Shown: positions 21,701 through 35,301, numbered from the stretch's first letter. The stretch is DNA of 64,000 nt from Sarocladium kiliense (GCA_030734395.1 JAUZTG010000041.1:2586199-2650198), one strand, 5' to 3'. A program made the numbers and translations. The notes: generated by a model not told the origin, from the letters alone.

Positions 21701-24294
21701 TGGCCTGGCTGACAGAAGTCACAGGGTTTGATGCCATTGCTGACTTTGTTGTCAGTGCACGGTTTGCATCCGCTATGGTCGGTCTTTGGTTCGCTGCCGC
21801 CATCGCAATTTGCGCAGTTCTTGGTGCCATCGCTAACCTCCTCATTTGGACAGTCGTCACACCCATCTCTGCCTGCCTTGGGCTGCTGATCGATGTTGCA
21901 AGCGTAGCAGTTCTGTGAGCCGGAGCTGACCAGTGAGCCAGTGCAGTCCTCACATCCGCTGTTATGAGAGTTTGGCTGCTGCCCTGCAGTGCACGACGAA
22001 CAGGACGAGGCGCCATCGGCAGCCACTTTGCCTTGGTCACAAGGTTTGCAACCGCTCTTGTCATCACTAGGAATATTGCCGTCGCCACAAGTAGAGCAAG
22101 CCCCAGAGCCAGGCTGAGCATACGTGCCCGCGGGACAGGCGGAGCAGGTGTTTGAGCCAGCAGGGGCAAACTTGCCTGGACCACACGAGATGCAGCCATT
22201 CTTCTGGAGATTTGGGACCTTACCCGGCCCGCAAGTTGTGCAGGTGGTGGCACCAGAAACAGCATACGAGCCATCTCCACAAGCCTCACAGCCATCAGCA
22301 TTGCGGTTGGGGATGGATCCGGGATCGCAGTTGCTACACGTCATAGCGCCTGGAGCTGAGAACTTTCCAGCCGGGCAAGGAGCGCAAGGACCGGACCCGT
22401 CGCTGAATGTCCCGCCAGCACACGGTGTGCAGCCGTCCTTGCTTTGCTTTGGCTGTGAGCCGACCCCACATTGTGTGCAGACATAGGCGCTGCCAAAAGA
22501 AACGCGGTTCTCGGGGCAGTCGTCGCAGGATTGAGCACCGGCGGAGGCCGAGAACTTGCCAGCTGGGCAAGAATTGCATTGAGTCTGACCAACCTGGTTT
22601 TGGAACTTTCCTTTCTCACAGGGCTGGCAGGTGGCTGAACCCGGATTTGACGATGCAGAACCCTTTGGACAAGGGCTGCAGGCGCCTCCTCCTGTTGAGA
22701 ACTGGCCTGCTTGACAGTTCTGGCAACCTGAAGCACCACCATTGGAGGTCTGGCCGTCAGGACATGTTGTGCACGACGCTGAGCCAGATTGAGGTGCTTG
22801 TGATCCAGGAGGACAAGCTGTACAGCGCTGCTTCCCGCTATCCGAGTAGAAGCCAATAGCACAGGGGGTGCAGGAGCTGGCCCCAGGGTCAGAGTACTTG
22901 CCTGCGGCACATGGCGTGCAGGTGGATGAGCCTTGGTCCGAGAAAGAACCCGCAGGGCACGGGGTACAGCTCGTCGTGCCACCAGGAGATGAGGTACCGG
23001 CCGAACAAGGAGCACATGGAGTGTTGGCGTTGCCAGTAGCAAAGGAGCCAGCTGGGCAACCAATGCAGCCATCACCGGCCGAGTTCTGTCGCTGACCTGC
23101 GGGACAGTTGAAACATGAGGAAGACCCAGCCGGGGCATATTGGTTTGCTGTGCACTTGGTGCACGCCGTCTTAGACGACGAGTACCAGCCTGCAGGACAA
23201 TTGGTACATGACCCACTGCCAGAAGTCGTCGAGATTTGGCCGTCCGCGCAAGGCTTGCAAGCTGAAGCGCCAGCATCCGAGTACTGTCCTGGCTGGCATT
23301 GACTGCATGTTTGGCTGCCAGTACCGGATGCGAATGTCCCAGCTGTGCAAGATGTGCACTGCTGCGCCTGGGCGGAGGACGAGAATGAGCCCTGAGGACA
23401 AGCAGAGCAGGGCTTAGTACCGTCGCTAGCCTGCCCAGCCTGGCATGGCTGGCAGGTTCTCTGGTCCTGAGCTGCTCCCTTTCCTGGAGGACAATAGCTG
23501 CATGAGCTCGCCTGAGTTTCCGATATCATGCCAGGGGCACAGGCCGTACATGATTTGGCGCCGCCAGTAGAATATGTACCGCCGTTACAGTTGTCGCACT
23601 GGGCAGCTCCAGGAGTTGCCCTGAATTTGCCGGCTGGGCAGTCGATACAACCTGACTGTCCGATACTTCCCTGATACGTCCCGGCCGGGCAACTGGTGCA
23701 GCCAGTGGCTCCAGCACTGGAGAATTGGCCAGTCTGGCATGACTGGCACGTACTAGAACCGGAAGATGAAGAGTATGTTCCGGCAGCACAAGCCTGGCAC
23801 GGGCCGCCGCTCACGGAGTACTTTCCTGCGTCGCAAGCAGTGCAGCTGCCGGAGTTTGCTGGCGAAGACTTGCCAGCATCGCAGTTGGTACATGAGCTTG
23901 CACCGTCCCTCGCGTATGTTCCGATACCGCAGGGCTGGCAGCTCTTCTTATCGGCAGCAGGCACTGCTCCGTTGCCGCACGTCGAGCACTCCTTTTTAGT
24001 GCCATCATTGTACTCGCCCGATGGACATGCTTTGCATTGGCCGCCTCCTGTACCCGCAGGGCAGGTACCGGGGTTCGGATCAGGCCCGGGTCCACGTTCA
24101 ACCAAGTGATGAGCGCTGGCTAGCCCTGCAGCTTCATATTCATCTCGGGTGTCGTGACGTCGAGTGTCAAGTACAGAGACGACCCCTTCTGCGGTTTCAA
24201 CTCTACCGACGTCGTTGGGTCGGCTGGGGAAAGCCTGTACAGTAAGAGAGCTGGCGGCGAGGAGTGTCGCCAACACCAGCGATATGGCCTTCAT
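12595..24294 (-). CDS. Giant secreted cysteine-repeat protein (3,899 aa, single exon)
   Basis: One uninterrupted reading frame starting at MKAISLVLATLLAASSLTVQ, a clear signal peptide probably cleaved after VQA. A short linker follows, with a dibasic RR that Kex2 might cut. Residues ~60-2830 form a tandem array of about 150 CxxC units, one every 15-20 residues. Early units look like CxxCxAGxYSxxGxxxC; later ones alternate GxxPKxDKSGC with CPxGxVSDGxxxC, giving a super-repeat of about 38 residues. This resembles the TNFR/ephrin-receptor-like/growth-factor-receptor Cys-rich superfamily. From ~2833 to the end the pattern changes to 13 units of about 82 residues with up to 10 cysteines, containing CxAPGAxF, DxSCxCG, ASLSxDGxxC and WTKxxxGxYSCxCP. 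There is no transmembrane segment or GPI signal at the C-terminus, so the protein should be released or wall-trapped by disulfides. Function is unknown; an adhesive, structural or shielding surface role is inference. Confidence 0.85.
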   Translation of the reverse strand: MKAISLVLATLLAASSLTVQAFPSRPNDVGRVETAEGVVSVLDTRRHDTRDEYEAAGLASAHHLVERGPGPDPNPGTCPAGTGGGQCKACPSGEYNDGTKKECSTCGNGAVPAADKKSCQPCGIGTYARDGASSCTNCDAGKSSPANSGSCTACDAGKYSVSGGPCQACAAGTYSSSSGSSTCQSCQTGQFSSAGATGCTSCPAGTYQGSIGQSGCIDCPAGKFRATPGAAQCDNCNGGTYSTGGAKSCTACAPGMISETQASSCSYCPPGKGAAQDQRTCQPCQAGQASDGTKPCSACPQGSFSSSAQAQQCTSCTAGTFASGTGSQTCSQCQPGQYSDAGASACKPCADGQISTTSGSGSCTNCPAGWYSSSKTACTKCTANQYAPAGSSSCFNCPAGQRQNSAGDGCIGCPAGSFATGNANTPCAPCSAGTSSPGGTTSCTPCPAGSFSDQGSSTCTPCAAGKYSDPGASSCTPCAIGFYSDSGKQRCTACPPGSQAPQSGSASCTTCPDGQTSNGGASGCQNCQAGQFSTGGGACSPCPKGSASSNPGSATCQPCEKGKFQNQVGQTQCNSCPAGKFSASAGAQSCDDCPENRVSFGSAYVCTQCGVGSQPKQSKDGCTPCAGGTFSDGSGPCAPCPAGKFSAPGAMTCSNCDPGSIPNRNADGCEACGDGSYAVSGATTCTTCGPGKVPNLQKNGCISCGPGKFAPAGSNTCSACPAGTYAQPGSGACSTCGDGNIPSDDKSGCKPCDQGKVAADGASSCSSCTAGQQPNSHNSGCEDCTGSLVSSGSQNCYACNIDQQPKAGRDGCDDCPNEEVSDGTKNCANCDGGSEPKTDHSGCKPCTDNKVSNGIKPCDFCQPGQEPNNGNTGCNPCPNGYYSNGKTACAVCPDGSEALNDGRSCIPCPSNKVSTNGAQCSTCDAGKAPNGHLSSCESCEAGKFALAGADECSDCAGGSYSSAPGSASCQPCAKGTYSGGGASQCTQCPAGKFSDAEGSSSCNDCGSGTIPKSDHSSCEACGPGQFAASGASGCADCPKGSFPDNGKAECSQCPAGKYSAGGSDTCTTCPAGTVSEQSGAESCSPCDAGKTPNGDKNECGQCAAGQVSGRGDPSCHDCPPGQKPKAGQAECENCPAGSYTSLSGQASCQQCDKGSVPNEHQTGCTTCGAGKVAAQGEAQCTTCPAGTRPNSDRTACEDCPAGQISLGGVDTCTACDSGSVPNNDKDTCGACTSGSVAAIGASECTACTVGFAPNDSKSACQVCSTGQVAALGAASCTTCAAGSAPNGDKSACQECAAGTFSIGGVDICATCPAGQFSGRGSTSCTKCGAGSIPNAQGSGCDDCKVGEVAASGAASCSTCTTGQAPNLDQSACVTCEGGTYSALEGCLKCAAGLISGSGADSCTTCPAGSQPNTGQTACDTCSAGTFNPGTNPSGGSCSPCPEGEYSTAGAESCSKCTSGSVPNDAQDGCKQCGEGQVANEGDKTCTTCTGGTAPDDGNASCKPCPANQVSDGKEACHFCTAGSAANEDQTACEHCQSGLQSDGKTPCGGCDAGHQPLNDGTGCEACSEHKVSDGSGRCAPCKADEQPSGNRDRCDACPPGEVSDGTGCAQCSAGHEPNDQESGCNPCDSGKISNGISKCESCPAGSFANDNQDGCQRCDANKVSDGDGTACHTCSPGSAASEDQKTCVHCPEKKQSDGTQPCAYCPAGKQAKDDHTGCEDCSAGQYMPVGSQTCSPCPAGKYSSGTGSTECQTCAAGQVAAPGSTSCTTCSGGKIPNGDKSSCQDCDAGKVVLPGAATCTSCDPGTIPNKDKNGCDICSEGQIAAPGATTCTTCGPGTSPNQLKTACDQCQAGQVSDGKHPCTPCAKGSAPNAQKTACDTCTDGKVSDGKTPCIACSAGQQPKDDKSGCETCPQGQYSDGTKKCAACPTGSYLKPGGNGCKPCDAGSYSDGTFACRPCPGGEFSAAGATSCTKCAPNQVALPGSSTCKGCQPGQEPNHDSNTCTPCKTGQAGDGTRGCAPCPAGQKPKPGKDGCDKCPPGQVSATGDGACHDCPAGKPANAGQTDCVACDAGQFSDGKSPCKPCNKGTYSESGAVTCPKCSTGTFSDGTAPCKACPAGSFVKSDQSGCDSCPAGKVSDGTTPCRSCPMGSQPNQAKSDCEACPTGQVGDGTKCRACGKGQSPKGDKSGCNDCMPGQISDGTGSCSFCPPGKSPKGDKSGCESCPAGKVSDGKSPCTSCDKGSAPKADSSGCEPCTGGKVSDGTSCISCPPGKKPKKDNSGCEDCPPGQVLDGSGGCKACDPGSEPKLDRSGCTPCGTGKVSDGTKACSPCDAGKAPNKDKNACTPCTGGQVSTGDSCSTCTGGHQPKADKSGCEPCPAGTVGDGSGTCHKCEKRQQPRADGSGCDDCEPGKVSDGSGSCATCPAGKHSKPDQSGCDDCPPGEVSNGISPCGPCLPGQFAKDDHSGCNRCADGLVSDGKSPCHPCEAGNQPKDDKSGCDKCPPGRVSDGRSSCSPCQKGEAPKLGSDACLPCGEHQVSDGTACKTCAAGQEPLDDKSGCQDCEAGFVSDGAGACHQCEPGSAPHLNKKECQPCPEGTFSDGTSSCTSCPAGKRPKDDKSACEDCPNGGVGDGKSCSQCRPGQKPKDDKTGCDMCPEGSVGDGKTCSTCQTGQKPNDDNTGCDDCQEGQISDGSSCSSCPPGKKPKSDKKGCEDCGSGQVGDGKSCHSCQPGQKPNKEHTSCDDCPNGQLGDGTDCHSCTPGEKPKDDNTGCQQCPQGQVGDGTSCSSCTGRQVPKDDKSGCKDCPSGSVPKGDGTCEDCGTGQVPNEDGTACIPDCGTHAKFDSKDGCMCDAPGAHYNGDQTCSCPDEGAALGQNGNSCVCSHPQGSEWTKDKDTGKYSCTCPEGQTKKNGVCSGPPTCGENAIDDGKGGCSCTAPGASFHENDQSCTCPEGASLSEDGTECHCNTPTDSEFTEGDAGKYSCTCPREKPKSENGACVPGPVTCGKDATADGNDCNCKAPGASYHSVDQTCTCPEGSSLSEDGLECQCHTPKDSVLMGNKDFTWTCECAGDKPVLSGGVCKPEPTNCGANGKADDKGDCGCKATGATYHEDQSCTCGHGATLSEDGESCECSAPTGSEWMKDPKGNGYLCACPADKPLKDGVCGGTPNECGPNASSDNESDKCQCFAPGATFSSSGNSCTCGPGAKLSQDGKHCECSTPTGSSWTSDKDGKYSCACSPGETVKNGVCDGTPDCGDYANANDAGTCICNAPGATFSDNKACDCGPGATLSRDGKSCVCSNPTGSSWTKDKDGKYSCGCPDGQKVKDGACEAAPDCGKDAVDNGHGKCECHAPGATFESDKSCSCGPGAALSEDGKSCQCTAPTNSIWTKGKNGKYSCSCPSGQSPKNGACTSQPPSCGSDATPNEYGTCTCKAPGATFGSGKTCTCDGDASLSRDGKSCVCSAAGASWTKDKAGKYGCVCSNGQKPKNGVCPSPTPDCGRSATPDSKGNCVCKAPGAAFKNDKTCSCGSDASLSSDGKSCVCTVTGTKWTKNSYGQYSCVCPDGQKLKNGHCVTPGPDCGRDATNQDGQCVCKAPGATFKNDKSCGCGRDASLSSDGKKCVCSAKGANWTKNSYGQYSCACPSGQTVKNGVCTKPEPTCGRGATKQNGLCACKAPGATLSKYDQSCSCGPKASLSQDGSKCQCSTKGASWTKASNGGYSCQCPSGQTERNGVCQPNAPSCGRYASATYGSGCECKAEGATFRTSDKSCSCGPNASLSSSGDACVCDATGAKWTYGSSGKYSCQCPNGHSPVNGSCEPDCGAQAKYKSGGYGPGTCVCNNSNLVYNSSRKTCDCGSDATLDSRGSGCICKKSGMLWGAVSHTCACPKGMQYKGNKCQKATYGD
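15797..24110 (-). repeat. N-terminal and central array of CxxC units
   Basis: Coding repeat of 15-20 residue units, roughly 150 copies by estimate from length, not by exact count. Units near the N-terminus use the YSxxGxxxC form. Units in the middle and C-proximal part alternate a DKSGC unit with a VSDG unit, so the DNA shows a super-period of about 110-120 bp. Confidence 0.75.
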
Positions 24295-27140
24295 GGTTCA
24301 AAATCCCATGCCTCGAAGGACTTTGTTTGACAGGGGATGGGAAGAATGAGAGAGGTGAGAAGCGGTGAAAGTTGGGGATCGAGACTGGATATGGTACAGG
24401 GGCTCAACGAGTGAGCCTTGCTAGGGTCTCTGTTACGGAGACGTGCAGCCGAAATCTGGGGTGTGCTGTTGCAGCCTGTGAGCTATATCACACGCGCTCT
24501 GCCTACCAAGACCCAGGATGAAAGCCAGGATCACCTCTCTGTGGACGTTCTATTGGAACTAGACCTCGCGCTTACCGCTTCCTCTCGGACGGTCTGATAA
24601 CTCTTACGCCTCATGTTGAGCCCTCATCTCAGCTCGCTCGGCTCCGAACGCCTCGACCAGGGTCAGAGTGACAGGTCGGTGAAGACAACAAGCTCACAAG
24701 CTTGAATCAGGCTTGGTGCGAAAGCCTCGAAGTCAAGAGAGAATCTAGGCACAGGGTCCGCTCGGATCACTCTCCTGGTAAGCCCGCATTCTGGGCGTGT
24801 TTCTATTGAATTCTCAGGGCCCCGATGTGTATTGGGAAGGATGTGCTCGCCAACAGGCCTCGACCTAGGGCTGAGAGCACACATCCAAATCTGGCAAGGT
24901 TCTAAGCACCGCCGGTGCTGGCCTGTCCTTTGGACCGGGGTGTTTAGACTCGCTCTATCGAACTCTTTCGACATGAGAGCAGACCACTTTGACTACTCTC
25001 TACGGAGAAATTGGTGGTGAGAGTCGTGATCAAGCTTGAACTAACAGGTGGCATCACACTTCGAGTCAAGAACTATTTGCTGACCCAAACCGGTCATAGC
25101 CAAGCATATCTTCAGATGGTGGTAATGATGATGGACGCCTTCCATCCTCGTGGCTTCTGGCTTTTCCTTCGGCATCCTCCTGAGCCGGGATCTCTTGGCG
25201 ATCGAGGCTCAGGTTCTCCCGAATGAACGGGTCTGTGCCTTCACTAACACGGTTAGGGCTGGGACACAGCCAGTTCTGCTGAGCATCGTTCACTACAGGC
25301 TGGAGCTGGATGGACCCTTGGATAGCAGTACATGGGTACTCCGTACCTCATAACATGGTCGCCGATCTAGCCTCACCACCAAACCCGACGACCTGGACCA
25401 GCTCAAATAGGAGTCTGCCACTAGCTCCAACGCCTCTTAGGGCCCAGCTCGTTGGGTGAGAGGTTTCCCCATTCGTATTGAGACGCTGGGCCAGAGGCTG
25501 CGGTAGGTCCGGCTTCATCGGTGGCTAGACCCCATTGAGCCTCGCAGTGTATGTTGTAAGTGCAAAGTCAAAAGTCGAGGCCACTGACCGGTTCGTCGTC
25601 TTGGGGCGCTTGGGGCTGGAACCGCCAAAACAGACCGTTTCACAGCCACCACCGTCCACGGCAGAGACGACTCCCAATCAGGTCATGTTCTGTTGCCGTG
25701 TGTACCGTGAGTTTAACGCCGTCTTCGCGCGAGATCTTCAGGTCCAGATTCGAGCGTTGCTTTTTCGGGAACGAGGCGCTTGGTGCGAATCTGGTCTTCC
25801 AAATGGGATCAGCGGGTGAGGTGACGGACTGCCCGAATGAGATGGGCTGACTTTGTTGGCGCACCCTGTTCTCAGAGTCTCGTCGAGTCCGTGCTCTGCT
25901 AATTCTCCGACATCTATTGACTCAACCCCAGGAAATGACCTCTGCTATTCCATGTCACGACTAGAAATTCTTTTAGCCCGACTCACCCCACCGGATTCAT
26001 ATTCCGAAAGTTCGTCCTGGCATTTGACTGACAAGCAAGTTCCGACGAGCCGAGCTCACCGTGCGCTGAGACATCTCCCCCAGCTGTGGCTGACATTCAC
26101 TTAGACTTGTCAGGTGTATGCAGGTTTCCCATAGTCTTGGGAAAAGCAACCATCGTACGGATTCAATTGGTTAACGCCGCTCATTGTTCTGATTCGACTG
26201 ATCACATCTCAATCGGGATCTTACTTTTGACGGAGAATGTCGTCCGGGTATGACCACATTCTTGCGCAGCTCGAGCCACCCAGGCCCAAGCAACTGGGCT
26301 CGGCCTGTCGCCTTCTCCAAAAAGTGAGCTCACATCACATAGTGGTGCTAATCGTGCAGCGTTAGGCAAAGTAAAAAGTCAAGTGACGACTCTGCCTGCA
26401 GGAGAGCTCAGTTGTGGCGCTGGACCAAAAAAGCGACTACCTTTTCACTAGCCTTGATCCATGTTCTCGATCCCTCCCACCAGGTCTTTACTTCATCTCC
26501 AGAGGACACCCTCCAACTCCCAGATTTGGATCAATGGGCGGACAGTGATTTAGAGTTTCGGCTCCTCGCTCTCTGGGAAGTTCGCTTTTTGGGAGAGGAG
26601 GGCGCCTGATTGTTGCCCGATTTGAGGTGGGAGAGCAAGATGGGACTAGAATCAGGGTCTCCCCAACCTAATGATCGTGGAGGTGTAGTTGGAACGGCTT
26701 CCCATCGCCCGACTAGCGATTGAAGCATGAGGTCAGTTTGTGTCACGAAGGAGTAGGCTTCGGACTTGGGGCCAGGTGGCTGTAACTTTGTGGAATATCG
26801 GCCGAAGTCGGCTGGAACTCAATTGAACACTTTGGATGCAATTCCCGACCCATTTCGGTTACGAAAAGCTTTGCGAATGGATCTCGTGTTGGTGAAGCCT
26901 CATGGGGCTGCGGATTCGGAGATGGTCTATGAACGGACGAAGATGGGTCTTACCACGTTGCGCCCCAGCTCCCGAATGGAGTCAATGGAGTCAATGAGTC
27001 AAACGAAAGAATACTTCGAATTCAGCGAATATACTCGTGTGAATACTTTCCTCCTGTTACACCCTCGGTTATCTTGCGGGTGATCGCTTCGTTCCGATGC
27101 CAGGCCGAAGTTGAGCTGCCTACCCTGTAGCTCTCATGTG
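24295..27140. other. Upstream region of the giant gene
   Basis: About 2.8 kb of non-repetitive DNA with only short frames. A small direct repeat of GGAGTCAAT-type units lies near 26980-27003. No coding gene was recognised. It probably holds the promoter of the giant gene (start at 24294, minus strand). Confidence 0.45.
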
Positions 27141-27145
27141 ATCTT

Positions 27146-27851
27146 TGTTACAAACGTAACTAACGCAGGCCTACAGGATGGGCCGCTCAGCATATGACAC
27201 CACGGACAAGCTACACATGTGGGGGCCAGGAACAAGGAAGGAATCACGTGGCAAGTCCCGTGACCCCCGAGGATCACGGACAGGAAGTGATCTATTAGGA
27301 TCACGGGTGGAAAGTGATCTTGCACAGAGGATCACCGACGCAAGTAATCCAAAGAATACCACAGTAGTATATAAGAAGTAACTAGAGACCAGAACCCAAC
27401 ACAGAGGACTAGTTCCTCAGTGTTCAATCTAAGCATTCTACTACAATTAAATAGGAGCAATACCTCCTGATGATTACTTGTGATAAATACTGCTCGACTA
27501 CCAATACATCCATTATAGCTCAGGTCAAGACCTAAGCTATAATAGATATCTTAGTAATCGAGTAATATAATTTATCAGTAATTATTAAGAGGTATTACTC
27601 TTATTTAATTATAATAAAATACTTAATTAAATATTAAGGAATTAATCCTTTATATTAGGTTCTAGTTTTTAATTATTTCTTATATATTATTATAATAATC
27701 CCTAGATTACTTCTTATTTATAATTCTTACGGGTTACATAACTAAAGACGTAACTCTTTTCCTGCTTCTAGCCCCCATATATTTAGCTTATCTGTGGTAT
27801 CATATGCTAAGCGGCCTATCCTATCGACCTGCGTTAGTTACGTTTGTAACA
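27146..27851. mobile_element. 706-bp palindromic (fold-back) element with 5-bp target duplication
   Basis: The element starts TGTTAC and ends GTAACA. It is flanked on both sides by ATCTT (27141-27145 and 27852-27856), read here as a target-site duplication. The outer 24 bp of the two ends are a perfect inverted repeat. The two arms meet at a centre near 27527/27528 (CAGGTC AA GACCTAA) and align along most of their length. The left arm (382 bp) is near-normal in composition; the right arm (324 bp) is very AT-rich and differs mainly by C-to-T and G-to-A transitions, plus a deletion. TG...CA ends with a 5-bp duplication are typical of LTR elements, so this may be two LTR-like copies in inverted orientation or a non-autonomous fold-back element. 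No protein is encoded. Confidence 0.75.
27271..27337 (+). repeat. Short tandem repeat in the left arm of the palindrome
   Basis: Three imperfect units begin with GGATCAC at 27271, 27298 and 27329. The first two also share GGAAGTGATC / GAAAGTGATC. The array is missing or eroded in the right arm, which explains part of the arm length difference. Confidence 0.7.
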
Positions 27852-27856
27852 ATCTT

Positions 27857-28178
27857 GTATCTGAGTTCACCAGCGGTGGCTCAGCTCGCCAGTAACAACT
27901 GAGGTGAATGTCTTGAGAGTTTCAGGGGAGCATTCTCTCAACACATGCAAACTTAACAATATCTCATGTGTACTGAGATGGGAGGTTGTAACACAGGAGA
28001 CGCAGCACCTACTCATTGCTAGAGTGGCGGTAGATGTATTGTAAACATTAAGGACTTCAACAAATCGATCTCTCCTTCCTATGTACTGTACCTGTTATTG
28101 TACTTATCATAGAAACACTAGCTAGCGAAGATGGGCCGAACTCATCGAGGTGTATAACAGATAATGTACTGCTAGATT
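27857..28178. other. Intergenic between the palindrome and the glucosidase 3' end
   Basis: About 320 bp with no coding signal. It includes the 3' UTR of the minus-strand glucosidase gene. Confidence 0.4.
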
Positions 28179-30339
<2,161 letters not shown>

Positions 30340-30962
30340 TGCGAAGTGGCGCGTTTGGGAAGGCTGCGGCCATGTTCCAATGGTTTGAGTGAGCTGGCTG
30401 TGAAACGACCGGATTGCAGTTGCACATTTCCTGAGAAGCCTTCCTGCGGTATCGATGCTTTGACTCATGGATGCGCGTAGGAACAGAAGTCATATGGATC
30501 ACACAGAGAAAGTCATCGGGTTGCTTAAATGTCTTAGACACCTAATGGTGCGTGGGCAGCCGCGTATTTATCCCCATATTGGCAGCGAACTCCAATAGGC
30601 GGAACAGTTTCCCCGCCAAGGAGCACCCAAGAAGCATAAGCTGTCCAAACAGCGTCAGAGCATGCCAGTTGTGCTATGACAGCCTCATCAAACAATTGAT
30701 CAGGATTGTCTTACGCAGATTTGCTTATATCCCCCGAGATTTCGGTGAGTTTCTTTTCGGGGCGGATTAGCCGGATGCTTCTTTTGATGGAAGGCAATAT
30801 GCGTAACCGTGTCACACAACCATCCCGGGGCTATTCAAGACGCGCAGGCCAGATTGACACTAGAATGTTCCGATAGAGTCTGTCGCTTGATCATTTCTAC
30901 ATTGTGATGTCAGATTCTTATCTGAGTTACTACCACCACATCCCGATAATATGATCTCCCAG

Positions 30963-30976
30963 CGGCCTCCGCCCGG
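30963..30976 (+). promoter_or_regulatory. CGG-N8-CGG site (AmyR consensus), copy 1
   Basis: Reads CGG, eight bases, CGG. This is the published AmyR recognition pattern CGGN8(C/A)GG from Aspergillus starch and maltose genes. It sits 624 bp upstream of the minus-strand glucosidase start. Confidence 0.5.
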
Positions 30977-31021
30977 AGTGTTGCTACCGGGAGCATAATC
31001 ACCAGGCGAATTGGTACCAGG

Positions 31022-31035
31022 CGGACTCGGCCCGG
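31022..31035 (+). promoter_or_regulatory. CGG-N8-CGG site (AmyR consensus), copy 2
   Basis: Second exact match, same orientation, 59 bp from the first. About 0.6 matches would be expected by chance in 1.3 kb on both strands at even base composition, so a pair this close is suggestive but not proof. Confidence 0.5.
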
Positions 31036-31671
31036 AGGCCTTGCACCTGGTAGGATCGCATATCACCAGAGAAGTTGGCATCAGGAGGATTGCTACCAGG
31101 TTGATTCCTACTACTTGCTTCCTGAAGGTTCGGCAGGCTCCGAAGGCTCCGAGAAGGTCTCGTCATTTCGGACTCACCTTGCGGACGAGGCGATTCAAGC
31201 CGTATCGTCCGGCTCTAAGGCTTCGTGGCAGGGAGTCAGAGTGTCCAAATATAGTCAGATATTCTCGCAGTGAAGTAATGTTCCGGCCGTGGACTAAGAT
31301 CCTGCAAGCTTCGAAGTCTTTGATGGTGTCGGCGATATTGACTACGCCAGCCTTTGCTGCCACATAACTGAGGACAAGTCCTGGCTTCCTCTGTATCGCA
31401 TCCGCACACATAGATCTGAACTAACCGTGATCGGCGCGCATATCCTAGGCTTGACATCACACCGCGGGGTTTAATCTCCTATACGAGAGAAGCAACGGCT
31501 CAAGATCACGATGTTGTTCGTACTGCTAAGTCAGATTCTGAGTGGTGTCCTCATCATCACGTTCCATCGTCTGGTCTGCTTACTCCGTACTTAGGTGGAC
31601 TCACTCAAACAATGTATAAATCGTGCGTTGTACGTTCTCTAGTGTAACGTTTCCCCTCCTTGACAAAGTAG

Positions 31672-34028
<2,357 letters not shown>

Positions 34029-35301
34029 TAAATTTCTCCTTATTCTTGAGAGGATTTACTGTAATAATATCGCTTTCCTAAAGGTCATGCTGCTTGCTGC
34101 TTCGCATGAACGCATGCCCACTTCTCTGCCTCCATGGCAAATCGCCGTGGCAAGCATTGGATGACGGCCGTCCGTCTCTGTGCGGATATACCAGGTAGCT
34201 CGATGTGCCATCTCACTGTAAAGAATCATGTCGGTGCAAAGAGTCGTCCAACGTCTCAATATAGCTAGCTGAGGGTTTGAGAGCCCCGTTGATGCCGCGC
34301 TCTGTGGCGAAGTATAGTGTGCCAGTAGAAGTTCCCACATACTTCCCCCAGAGTCAAACGGTGCGCGGACTGAACTCATGCTAGCAATAGGCGAGGTGGG
34401 TGTTTGACGAGCTTGGAAGGAGTGCATTCACACAATATCTCAATATCTCATATACTCTTATATAACAAAGATTATGCAATGATCTATTCACTGGGCCTCC
34501 AAGGTGACTGACTCCAGCACGTGCAGCTCAGCCACACTTAATGACAAATGACCGCAGCCACACTCCACTAGCCACAATTATGTGTCAGCAGCTAGCGGAG
34601 ATATGTGTTACATCAGCAGCGGCAAAGAATCCCCAGTTATGCATTTGACTCAGGATCCGGCGAAACATGGAACAGGAATCCAGTCATCTATGATCCTATT
34701 TCACCTGTTCACCCCGAAGTTGACGCTCTCCCAGGAATCAGAGACATGCCATTGCTAAGAATTACCATATCACAACACCCGCCTGTCGAATCATTCCCGC
34801 CCAAAGTTGAACCCTCCTACGCGCTGTGGGGTCATCCGCACCAGGGGCCAGCCGCCAGACCCTCCTGATCAGTTTAAGTGGTGGTCACCGGATCCTAGTC
34901 CACTTCTGCAGCACCACCAGCTTCGCCTCCCTGGTCCTGTCCTGTGCCGTGCCAACCTGTGCCTGCGATCATCGTCGTCGTCGACTTTAGCCCACGCGCG
35001 GTTGCTGCCTATCTCCAACATTCCCTTTCTTCCCAACGAGAACCGACCACGCCGATAACATATTGCCTTGTCGAAACCGAGCCCCTTCGATAGCTGGACC
35101 CTTCGAAAAGAACATAATCCCCGATGTATCACGGTGCGCACGGCTCCTCGTGAAACGGCCCCTTGCGGAGCTCCTTCTCCCGCTTCGAGAACGTCCTTCG
35201 ACTTCCCAACAGTGACGGCTTCTCCTGATCCATCACCTGTCGTCCCATCTTCCTCGCTCCTCTCCTCCTCCTCCTCCCGTCCTGTGCGACGATCCTTCAT
35301 C
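34029..35301. other. Intergenic, glucosidase 3' end and STIMATE-gene promoter
   Basis: No supportable gene. The last 400 bp is pyrimidine-rich and is open in frame with the downstream gene, but without an upstream ATG in that frame, so it is read as 5' UTR. Confidence 0.45.

Noticed and set aside
30860..31081. 73-codon minus-strand frame with PGTNS/PGDYA/PGSNT units
   Set aside because: Short, with no partner exon, and it overlaps the shared glucosidase promoter. The pattern is explained by the imperfect CCAGGCGG-type direct repeats.
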